Source: Cyanobacteria bacterium UBA11372 (GTDB lineage: Bacteria > Cyanobacteriota > Cyanobacteriia > Cyanobacteriales > Aerosakkonemataceae). Taken from it: DNA of 8,458 bases. Positions 1 through 5,477 of the stretch are shown here, one piece after another. Position 1 is the stretch's first letter. Every line of letters starts with the position of its first letter. The stretch is taken from positions 6,208 to 14,665 of the forward strand of contig DNGG01000646.1 of NCBI GenBank assembly GCA_003486675.1, given 5' to 3'. Below the pieces are notes generated by a model, which saw only the letters and a program-made list of their open reading frames with translations, had not been told where the DNA came from and ran no database searches. A program made the position numbers and the translations under genes.

Positions 1-15
1 TTTAATGGTAGCCAT
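1..15 (-). CDS. Second leader-peptide precursor gene, 5' end only (cut by window edge)
   Basis: Only five codons are visible (MATIK), running off the left edge. The start is supported by AGGAGG nine bases upstream on the minus strand, the same spacing as in the complete precursor at 162-419, which begins MASIK. The upstream regions also match: both contain an ATTAGAG block next to the Shine-Dalgarno and a TTAGGTTTTRGATT block (39-52 here, 464-477 in the other copy, as read on the plus strand), the longer copy carrying about 21 extra bases between them. I infer a tandem paralogue of the glycine-rich precursor. Its core sequence, length and processing site lie outside the window. Confidence 0.6.
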
Positions 16-31
16 TTGTAAATTCCTCCTA

Positions 32-52
32 ATTAGAGTTAGGTTTTGGATT
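32..52 (-). repeat. Conserved 5' untranslated block of precursor 2 (copy A)
   Basis: This stretch upstream of the edge-truncated precursor contains ATTAGAG immediately followed by TTAGGTTTTGGATT (plus-strand reading). Both blocks recur at 436-442 and 464-477 upstream of the complete precursor, in the same order but about 21 bases further apart. The conservation lies outside coding sequence. It either records a recent gene duplication or marks a shared regulatory element. Confidence 0.55.
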
Positions 53-87
53 CCGTAACCTTTTACCGCGATCCGGAAAGTGTAAGC

Positions 88-117
88 CTGTAGGGTGCGT
101 TGCAACGCACCCTACAG
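88..117. repeat. Perfect 30-bp palindrome between the two precursor genes
   Basis: The 15-base arm CTGTAGGGTGCGTTG is followed directly by its exact reverse complement, with no loop. It lies 44 bases beyond the stop of the complete precursor and about 70 bases upstream of the second precursor's start. Neither strand has a T-run after it, so it does not look like a standard intrinsic terminator. GTAGGGTGCGTT-type palindromes are, to my knowledge, common interspersed repeats in cyanobacterial genomes. In the transcript it could act as an RNA processing site or partial terminator setting the ratio of the two peptides; that role is inference. Confidence 0.8.
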
Positions 118-161
118 TACTTCAGGGTGCTAAGTGATGGATCTCAGAACCATTACCAAAG

Positions 162-419
162 CTATCCCACTTTATCTCCAATAGCATCTCCCAGCGAGGA
201 GCCAACAGTGTATCCAGCACCAACTCCACCTAAAATACCTGCTGGACCGCCGATAAAGAACCCTGCGAAACCTCCTGCGACACCTCCTACAAAACCTCCT
301 ATAAGTTTCCCCCAAAAGCCGCCCCCGACAATTGCAGCAATTTCTTCGGGAGAAAGTTCAGCATCAAAAAAGGTTTGATAATCAGCTGAGTTTAAATCAG
401 CAATCTTAATGCTAGCCAT
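162..419 (-). CDS. Double-glycine-leader, glycine-zipper peptide precursor (bacteriocin-like)
   Basis: This 85-residue precursor is probably matured and exported by the C39 ABC transporter encoded downstream. The chosen ATG (417-419, MASIK) has AGGAGG nine bases upstream; an in-frame ATG six codons earlier overlaps that ribosome site and is rejected. Residues 1-33 form an acidic leader with IKIADL near the start, ELSPEEI at 21-27 and a Gly-Gly at 32-33, typical of C39-cleaved leaders. A third glycine follows, so cleavage one residue later is possible. The 52-residue core has 20 glycines, no cysteine, one tryptophan and one proline, and balanced charge (two Lys, two Asp). Glycine occupies every fourth core position from 4 to 52 without exception. 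The core looks like two hydrophobic helices joined by a GGPAG turn at 24-28. Class II bacteriocin-like activity is inferred; a signalling or structural role is also possible. No immunity gene is evident. Confidence 0.85.
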   Translation of the reverse strand: MASIKIADLNSADYQTFFDAELSPEEIAAIVGGGFWGKLIGGFVGGVAGGFAGFFIGGPAGILGGVGAGYTVGSSLGDAIGDKVG

Positions 420-435
420 TGGAATATTCCTCCTC

Positions 436-477
436 ATTAGAGTGAAAATTGTCTTGATTACGATTAGGTTTTAGATT
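436..477 (-). repeat. Conserved 5' untranslated block of precursor 1 (copy B)
   Basis: ATTAGAG (436-442) and TTAGGTTTTAGATT (464-477) match the two blocks at 32-52 upstream of the left-edge precursor with one mismatch. About 21 bases lie between the blocks here and none in the other copy. Together with the shared Shine-Dalgarno context and the MA[ST]IK start, this supports duplication of the precursor with its leader. Confidence 0.55.
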
Positions 478-494
478 AGATACCCTGCTTCAAT

Positions 495-521
495 ATTCTA
501 ATATCGCCTCTTAAATTTCAA
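495..521 (-). promoter_or_regulatory. Candidate promoter for precursor 1
   Basis: On the minus strand TTGAAA (516-521) is followed 15 bases later by TAGAAT (495-500), which matches TATAAT at five of six positions. The spacing is shorter than the ideal 17. This would give an untranslated leader of about 70 bases containing the conserved block shared with the second precursor. It is a pattern match only. Confidence 0.3.
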
Positions 522-544
522 GGCTTTGCAACTGGTTTGTCACG

Positions 545-563
545 CATAACTCAAGGAGTTATG
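545..563. promoter_or_regulatory. Perfect dyad, candidate operator
   Basis: CATAACTC, three bases, then GAGTTATG. It lies about 125 bp upstream of the precursor start and 24 bp upstream of its candidate -35. Size and symmetry suit a dimeric regulator site. No T-run follows on either strand, so a terminator role is unlikely. No second copy of the arm sequence was found near the other HTH gene, which weakens the operator idea. Confidence 0.3.
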
Positions 564-865
564 TTCTGATTATTCAAATCTTTCATCTTCAAAAACAAAG
601 ATACTTGGGTCTTCCCTATTAAAGTGCAGTGAGGCGCTGAACTATTGCGAATGAACTCATAGTTGTAGAAAGTGCGACTTCTACCCTGTCACAGCACCAC
701 GCCTAAAAATCCACACATTCACCTGATTATTATGAACTTTTGTAACCGGCGCATAATTCCTGCACTTAGGCTTCGGAGTGATCGGTAGAAGGAAGCAAGT
801 TGCCTCTTAGCAATAGAACCCAAACTTCAACTATTACCCAATAAGCATATTTACTAACTTAAGCT

Positions 866-872
866 GAGGTGG
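866..872 (+). promoter_or_regulatory. Ribosome binding site that decides the HTH1 start
   Basis: GAGGTGG lies eight bases before the ATG at 881. The longer reading begins at GTG 869, inside this Shine-Dalgarno, and another GTG lies at 872; both are too close to be served by it. The ATG at 881 is therefore the preferred start. Confidence 0.7.
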
Positions 873-880
873 TGAAAACT

Positions 881-1519
881 ATGCAAAGTAAGGCTGCGGA
901 GAGATACATACAACTATCACACCCTTCAAAGGAAGGGATGGATTTAGAAAAACAGGGTTTGTACTTAACGCCTTTTCAGCGCCAGCTTCTGCACAAGAGT
1001 CTACAAACTGACTTGCGTCGAGAATACCGCCGTCGTATTGAAATAATGCTGTTAGCAGATACAGGTCAATCTCAGACGCAAATCTGTGAAACGCTAGGGT
1101 GCGCTCAAGAAACTGCACGATATTGGATTGGTATGGCAAAGGCAGGTTTGGCACACCAGTGGAATGAGCGATTGATGGGACGCCCCAAGGCTGTTAACGA
1201 GCAATTTCTCGATCGCTTAAAAGAACTGGCGAGTAATAGTCCTTGCGATTATGGCTATCCATTTCGACGCTGGACAGCGCAATGGTTAGGGAAGCATTTG
1301 GCAAAAGAATTCGGAATTAAGGTTAGTAATTGCCATATCAACCGCCTGCTGAAGCAGATGGGACTTTCTACCCGTCAGAAAGGTGAAGGCAAACCAGTCG
1401 ATATGCCTAGCAGCGAGAAGGCTGGCATTACTATTGGTGACTTGCAATCTGACTTATTGCCTGGTTTCCTCTGGCATTTCAATCCGATCCAGTCGAGTCA
1501 CATGCAGGTTAATCGGTGA
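881..1519 (+). CDS. HTH1: IS630-transposase-like DNA-binding protein without a catalytic domain
   Basis: This 212-residue protein has two DNA-binding modules. The first is a helix-turn-helix at about 53-89 (GQSQTQICETLGCAQETARYW). The second is a winged-helix-like module at about 105-164 containing DYGYPFRRWTAQWLGKHL. This arrangement matches the N-terminal half of IS630/Tc1-type transposases. No DDE domain follows: after residue 164 comes a short polar linker and a tail with ITIGDLQS and GFLWHFN. About 88 of 137 aligned core residues are identical to the second HTH protein in this window (hand alignment). Divergent orientation to the precursor suggests a transcriptional regulator recruited from a transposase, which is inference. 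The alternative is a non-functional transposase remnant, but the intact frame, strong ribosome site and conserved tail argue against that. Confidence 0.85.
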   Translation: MQSKAAERYIQLSHPSKEGMDLEKQGLYLTPFQRQLLHKSLQTDLRREYRRRIEIMLLADTGQSQTQICETLGCAQETARYWIGMAKAGLAHQWNERLMGRPKAVNEQFLDRLKELASNSPCDYGYPFRRWTAQWLGKHLAKEFGIKVSNCHINRLLKQMGLSTRQKGEGKPVDMPSSEKAGITIGDLQSDLLPGFLWHFNPIQSSHMQVNR

Positions 1520-1659
1520 TGAAAACTACTCTCGCTATTATTTCTGACATCGAGCAAAGCCATTGTGCGATCGCAACCATCAAAGCAACTGGATTACCCG
1601 CCTGGATTCCCAGATCGATCGGCTTGCTACGCCTCACAGCCCAAGAACGATTGTTTTAA
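1519..1659 (+). CDS. Possible 46-residue ORF overlapping the HTH1 stop codon (doubtful)
   Basis: The ATG at 1519-1521 overlaps the HTH1 stop as TGATG, an arrangement that allows translational coupling. The frame encodes 46 residues, starting MKTTLAIISDIEQ and ending LTAQERLF. It has no Gly-Gly leader, no cysteine pattern and no clear membrane segment, and I do not recognise it. Shine-Dalgarno support is weak. It may be a small coupled gene, the decayed start of a longer gene lost after duplication of the HTH cassette, or chance. Confidence 0.2.
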   Translation: MKTTLAIISDIEQSHCAIATIKATGLPAWIPRSIGLLRLTAQERLF

Positions 1660-1892
1660 GATTTGTTTTTGATCGGTGTCTGACTGTATAAATTCCATCC
1701 CCAAAGCCATATCACTTTCTTAGTCACGATTAAACTTCAGCTCTGGCACCAATGTTAATAAGTATAAAAAAGCTAGGTTTTTGGTGATTCCATTAACCCA
1801 AGCTTAAGTTTTGTAGAACTTTATTGATAATGGTGCCAGCTCTGAGTTAAAACATTTCTGGAGAGCGTAGTGCCAAAGAGTGTTGAGGCTTT
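1660..1892. other. Regulatory gap upstream of HTH2
   Basis: No ORF worth naming. Besides the inverted repeat and promoter described separately, it contains TTGTTT (1663-1668) and TATAAA (1687-1692) 18 bases apart, a second possible promoter. The 10-mer AGCTTAAGTT at 1801-1810 is the reverse complement of 856-865, just upstream of HTH1; with such short regions this could be chance. Confidence 0.6.
1743..1839. promoter_or_regulatory. Long spaced inverted repeat around the HTH2 promoter
   Basis: The arm CTGGCACCAATGTTAATAA (1743-1761) is matched by the reverse complement of 1821-1839 at 14 of 19 positions, including uninterrupted CTGGCACCA and AATAA blocks. The arms are 59 bp apart. The right arm contains GATAAT (1826-1831), which with TTAAGT at 1804-1809, 16 bases upstream, could be the promoter of the HTH2-exporter operon. 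A transposase-like HTH protein binding both arms would resemble terminal-repeat recognition and could repress by looping. This is inference; the repeat itself is plain in the sequence. Confidence 0.5.
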
Positions 1893-2615
1893 ATGCATAT
1901 GTCTGATTTCCAAACGAAGCATAAAACAAAAGTTTCAGGTACTCACGAGGGTCAATTTTTAACATTTTTTCAGCGCAAAATATTGCGAAAAAATCTACAA
2001 GAAGCAAATTTACCCCAGTCTTATCGCCAGCGCCTGGAAATTATGTTGCTGGCAGATGAGGGCAAATCTCAATCGGAAATTTGTCAAACATTGGGGTGTT
2101 GTCCGGCAACAGCGCGGCATTGGATGCACGTAGCCCGTACGGGGATGGCGCACCAATGGCAGGAATGTCCGATTGGTCGCCCGAAGGCAGTCAATCAGGC
2201 ATATTTGCAGCGCTTGCAAGAACTGGTTAGCCATAGTCCCCGCGATTATGGCTATGTTTTTCGGCGCTGGACGGCAAACTGGTTGAAAAAACATTTGGCA
2301 AAAGAATTTGGGGTGGAAGTAAGCGATCGCCATCTCAAGCGACTCCTGAAACAGATGGGGTTATCCACCATCCCCAAAACCAACCATGCCTCTGAGAACG
2401 CTAAGGCGTCGAAAATCGAGATTAATGACCTCAAACCCGAACCTATCGCCGATAATGGCGGATTTTTGCCTTTTAACTTCGCCGAACTAGGAAAGGATTC
2501 AGATCGTCATGGTGCCAAATCAGTTAGATCGGTTAGTTTCGCTGCAACAACTGGGCAATATTTTGGGATATCCTGTTTCGGAACAGGAATATCAGCGCTG
2601 TCTTCAAGCAGCTAA
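1893..2615 (+). CDS. HTH2: paralogous IS630-transposase-like DNA-binding protein
   Basis: This 240-residue paralogue of HTH1 has a helix-turn-helix at about 48-84 (GKSQSEICQTLGCCPATARHW) and a winged-helix-like part at about 100-159 with DYGYVFRRWTANWLKKHL. It has no DDE catalytic domain. GAGG at 1885-1888 lies four bases before the ATG at 1893 and ten before the ATG at 1899, so MSDFQTK may be the real start. A linker leads to a tail with KIEINDLKP (174-182) and GGFLPFN (189-195), matching the HTH1 tail in order and type. The last 35 residues are read from the 5' end of the exporter gene in another frame, are serine-rich and low in complexity, and look like overprinted sequence. Overlap with the exporter suggests translational coupling and a role as operon regulator. 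Confidence 0.85.
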   Translation: MHMSDFQTKHKTKVSGTHEGQFLTFFQRKILRKNLQEANLPQSYRQRLEIMLLADEGKSQSEICQTLGCCPATARHWMHVARTGMAHQWQECPIGRPKAVNQAYLQRLQELVSHSPRDYGYVFRRWTANWLKKHLAKEFGVEVSDRHLKRLLKQMGLSTIPKTNHASENAKASKIEINDLKPEPIADNGGFLPFNFAELGKDSDRHGAKSVRSVSFAATTGQYFGISCFGTGISALSSSS

Positions 2616-5280
2616 ACTTCTTACTCCCAAGGTAGGAAAGTTCTGGCAAGGAAAGGATGTGGAAGCGGGGATATATATTGCGATCGCAGGCAAAGTCAGG
2701 TTGCTTGATGATGAGGATGAGTTAATCGCGACTTTAGAAGCGGGGGACTCGTTTGGAGAATTTACCTTATTTCCGGAGCATCAGTTTCAGCCTTATACTG
2801 CTAGGGCGGCAGTCAATGTGCAACTGTGCTTTATTCCCGGCGAGGCGCTGTCGCCATTGATAGCTAAGTATCCTCAAATCGGGGAACATTTGCGGCAGAA
2901 AGCACAAGCGCGTAATTTCTTGTTAGTAAAATCCGATGATTCTGCCAAACAAGATCGGGAAAATAGCACAAGTAATTCCTTAATAAAAACGGATAATACC
3001 AAAGAAGCTTTCTCCCCGTCAGAGCGTCCCCCCATCCCCGCGTCTGGAAAACCTCAGCCTCAGAAAAAGATTAGTAAAGCCTATTTTCCCAGTCCCACAC
3101 AGCAAGTTGGACATTTATGGCACCGTTTCGTGCGGCGCTATCCATTTTTTGAACAGCAGAGTGGCTCCGACTGCGGTGCAGCTTGTTTGGTAATGGTATC
3201 TCGCTATTGGGGGAAAAACTTTAGCGTCAATCGCTTGCGAGATATCGCCAACGTTGACCGCAATGGCGCGTCGCTGCGGGGTTTATCGACAGCAGCGGAA
3301 AGTATTGGTTTTGCCACGCGCCCGGTGAAAGCGAGTCTCGATCAGTTAGCGAAACAACAATTACCCGCCATAGTCCATTGGGAAGGAAAACACTACATCG
3401 TTGTTTATGAAATTACCAAAAAACATGTTATTGTAGCCGATCCCGCCATCGGTCAGCGTACCCTCAGCCACGAACAATTTAAACAAGATTGGACTGGTTA
3501 CGCCCTGTTGTTACAACCCACCGTTTTATTAAAGGATGCCAAAGAAAGTACAACCCCTTTTTGGCAATTCTTTGAGTTATTGAAACCCCACGGGTTGGTG
3601 ATGTTGGAAGTGTTTCTCGCTTCCCTGTTTATTCAGATATTTGGACTCGTTACCCCCCTATTCACCCAGTTAATTTTAGACCGGGTAGTCGTGCAGCGTT
3701 CCGAACTAACTTTATTTGCTGTCGGTTTAGGATTGCTGATTTTTAGTTTATTCCGCGTGGCGATGACGGGGTTGCGGCAATATCTGCTAGACCATACAGC
3801 GAACCGCTTAGATTTAGCAATGATTGTCGGGTTTATTCGCCATACCCTGCGGCTTCCTTTGAGTTTTTTCGAGAATCGTTATGTGGGGGATATTATCTCT
3901 CGCGTTCAAGAAAACCGCAAAATTCAACGATTCCTTTCCGGCGAAGCGCTGTCTATCCTGCTAGATTTAATCACCGTGTTTATCTATGTGGGATTGATGT
4001 TTTGGTACAGTTGGAAAATGGCATTGCTGGCGTTGGCGATCGTCCCGCCTTTTTTCCTACTAGCGTTGATTGCCACACCGTTTTTACAGCGGATTTCCAG
4101 GGAAATATTTAATGCTCATAGCAATGAGGGTAGTTATCTAATCGAAGCGTTAACCGGCGTGCGGACAGTTAAATCTACCGCCGTAGAACATACTGTGCGC
4201 TGGCATTGGGAGGAGTTGCTTAATAAAGCAATCAAAACCAGCTTTTCCGGGCAAGTTATTAGCAATCGCCTGCAAATTTTTAGCAACTCAATTGAAGCCG
4301 TAGTTACTACAGGTTTGCTGTGGTTTGGAGCGCACTTAGTGATTCACAACCAATTAACCATCGGTCAATTGGTCGCATTTAATATGCTGCTGGGAAATAT
4401 TATTCGCCCCTTTCAACGATTAACGGTGTTGTGGAATCAATTGCAAGAAGTGATGATAGCAGTAGAACGAATTAACGATGTTTTAGATGCGTCACCGGAG
4501 GAAGATTTACACATTTCTGCGCGGCAATCATTACCAGCAATCAAAGGGAATATTCGGTTTGAAAACGTCACCTTCCGCTATCATCCAGAAAGCGATGCTA
4601 ATGTGCTGCAAAACCTCAATTTTACAGTAAAATCGGGGCAAATGGTAGCCCTCGTGGGGCGCAGCGGTTCGGGGAAAACAACCATTTCTAAGTTAGTTTT
4701 GGGGTTGTATCCGCCTAGCGATGGCAAAATATCTATCGATGGACATGATATTACCAGTATTTCCTTGCGTTCCTTGCGCCAGCAGGTGGGAGTCGTTGAC
4801 CAAGATACCTTTTTGTTTGGCGGCACAATTCGGGAAAATATTAGCTTGGCACATCCGGGGGCAAGCTTGGAAGAAATTATCGAAGCAGCGCGATTGGCGG
4901 GGGCGGATGAGTTTATTAAAAAGTTGCCGATGGGGTATGAAACCCAGATTGGTGAAGGGGGAGGAATGCTGTCAGGAGGACAACGACAGCGGATTGCGAT
5001 CGCGCGCGCTTTATTAGGCAATCCTCGGTTGTTGGTTTTAGATGAAGCAACTTCCCATTTAGACACCGAATCGGAACGAATTATTCAGAAGAATTTGAAC
5101 TCAATTCTCAAAGGCAGAACCACTTTAGTAATTGCCCATCGCCTTTCCACAGTGCAAAATGCCGATTTGATTTTAGTTTTAGACCAAGGAGTGTTGATTG
5201 AGAGTGGAACTCACGCCGAATTAATGGCGCAGCGAGGACATTATTTTTATCTCAATCAACAACAGTTGGCTAATGGCTAA
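2509..5280 (+). CDS. Peptidase-containing ABC exporter (C39 leader peptidase) with N-terminal cNMP-binding-like domain
   Basis: This 923-residue inner-membrane exporter cuts double-glycine leaders and pumps the core peptide. Residues about 40-135 form a cyclic-nucleotide-binding-like fold (AGKVRLLDDEDELIATL, FGEFTLF), but Gln94 sits where the phosphate-binding Arg is expected. A polar linker follows. The C39 peptidase spans about 208-340 with Cys222 (SDCGAACL), oxyanion Gln216, His295 (GKHYIVV) and Asp311 (ADPAIG), so the triad is complete. Transmembrane helices run from about 363 to 635. The ATPase has Walker A GRSGSGKTT (717-725), Q-loop Gln765, signature LSGGQ (821-825), Walker B LLVLDEA with Glu846, and His877. 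All motors look intact. The start ATG at 2509 follows AGGAAAGG and the nearest upstream in-frame stop (2488). The gene overlaps HTH2 by 107 bp and ends inside a heptamer array. Cyanobacterial type I cassettes of this architecture are known from bacteriocin loci. Confidence 0.97.
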   Translation: MVPNQLDRLVSLQQLGNILGYPVSEQEYQRCLQAAKLLTPKVGKFWQGKDVEAGIYIAIAGKVRLLDDEDELIATLEAGDSFGEFTLFPEHQFQPYTARAAVNVQLCFIPGEALSPLIAKYPQIGEHLRQKAQARNFLLVKSDDSAKQDRENSTSNSLIKTDNTKEAFSPSERPPIPASGKPQPQKKISKAYFPSPTQQVGHLWHRFVRRYPFFEQQSGSDCGAACLVMVSRYWGKNFSVNRLRDIANVDRNGASLRGLSTAAESIGFATRPVKASLDQLAKQQLPAIVHWEGKHYIVVYEITKKHVIVADPAIGQRTLSHEQFKQDWTGYALLLQPTVLLKDAKESTTPFWQFFELLKPHGLVMLEVFLASLFIQIFGLVTPLFTQLILDRVVVQRSELTLFAVGLGLLIFSLFRVAMTGLRQYLLDHTANRLDLAMIVGFIRHTLRLPLSFFENRYVGDIISRVQENRKIQRFLSGEALSILLDLITVFIYVGLMFWYSWKMALLALAIVPPFFLLALIATPFLQRISREIFNAHSNEGSYLIEALTGVRTVKSTAVEHTVRWHWEELLNKAIKTSFSGQVISNRLQIFSNSIEAVVTTGLLWFGAHLVIHNQLTIGQLVAFNMLLGNIIRPFQRLTVLWNQLQEVMIAVERINDVLDASPEEDLHISARQSLPAIKGNIRFENVTFRYHPESDANVLQNLNFTVKSGQMVALVGRSGSGKTTISKLVLGLYPPSDGKISIDGHDITSISLRSLRQQVGVVDQDTFLFGGTIRENISLAHPGASLEEIIEAARLAGADEFIKKLPMGYETQIGEGGGMLSGGQRQRIAIARALLGNPRLLVLDEATSHLDTESERIIQKNLNSILKGRTTLVIAHRLSTVQNADLILVLDQGVLIESGTHAELMAQRGHYFYLNQQQLANG

Positions 5281-5364
5281 TGGCTGATGGCTGATGGCTG
5301 ATGGCTAATGGCTGATGGCTAATGGCTAATGGCTAATGGCTGATGGCTAATGGCTAATGGCTAA
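5267..5364 (+). repeat. Heptanucleotide tandem array TGGCTRA, 14 units
   Basis: Fourteen uninterrupted units of TGGCTAA or TGGCTGA. The first two lie inside the exporter gene and encode its end (LANG-stop); the other twelve are intergenic. Every unit varies only at the A/G of TAA/TGA, and each junction creates a stop-start overlap (TAATG or TGATG). It resembles the short tandemly repeated repetitive (STRR) heptamers described in cyanobacteria. Because the unit supplies its own stop, gain or loss of units would not change the exporter's C-terminus. Confidence 0.95.
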
Positions 5365-5396
5365 TAGAAAGAAGAATGCTATATTACTACGCTTCA

Positions 5397-5431
5397 CAAT
5401 TAGCAATTAGCAATTAGCAATTAGCAATTAG
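5397..5431 (+). repeat. Heptanucleotide tandem array CAATTAG, 5 units
   Basis: Five perfect units, ending 46 bases before the HlyD start. The reverse complement CTAATTG differs by one base from CTAATGG, a rotation of the unit in the array at 5267-5364. The two arrays are thus inverted relatives separated by 32 bases. In RNA they could pair at six of seven positions per unit over about 35 bases. Confidence 0.95.
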
Positions 5432-5477
5432 TAACACCCAAGTTTATAACTAGCAACTTGCGTTAATAGGAGAATTT

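Larger units (their letters stand above)
420..880. other. 461-bp divergent intergenic region between precursor 1 and the first HTH gene
   Basis: I find no convincing gene here on either strand; ATG-initiated frames close within about 20 codons. It should hold the promoters for the leftward precursor and the rightward HTH gene. Visible structures are a perfect 8-bp dyad with a 3-base centre (545-563, CATAACTC/GAGTTATG), a 6-bp dyad AACTAT/ATAGTT (640-664), and an adjacent stem-loop GTAGAA/TTCTAC (665-684). Any of these could be operators for the neighbouring HTH proteins. Base composition is AT-rich near both ends. Confidence 0.7.

Noticed and set aside
100..378. Proline-rich plus-strand ORF of 92 residues
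   Set aside because: It lies antisense to the glycine-rich precursor. Glycine codons GGN read as CCN proline-type codons on the other strand, which explains its composition, and it has no ribosome site.
420..437. Six-codon N-terminal extension of the precursor (MRRNIP)
   Set aside because: Its ATG overlaps the AGGAGG Shine-Dalgarno that serves the ATG at 419. The second precursor also begins MA[ST]IK right after the same ribosome site.
2454..2470. Gly-Gly in the HTH2 tail (DNGGFL) as a C39 cleavage site
   Set aside because: The position -4 to the cut is Asp instead of a hydrophobic residue, and the acidic-helix pattern ELxxEEI is absent. HTH1 has only a single glycine there.
4581..5066. Long antisense ORF over the exporter ATPase domain
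   Set aside because: The plus frame encodes all the ABC motifs. The antisense frame has no recognisable domain or ribosome site.
5267..5431. CRISPR-like direct repeats
   Set aside because: Units are 7 bp and contiguous, with no spacers and no cas genes.
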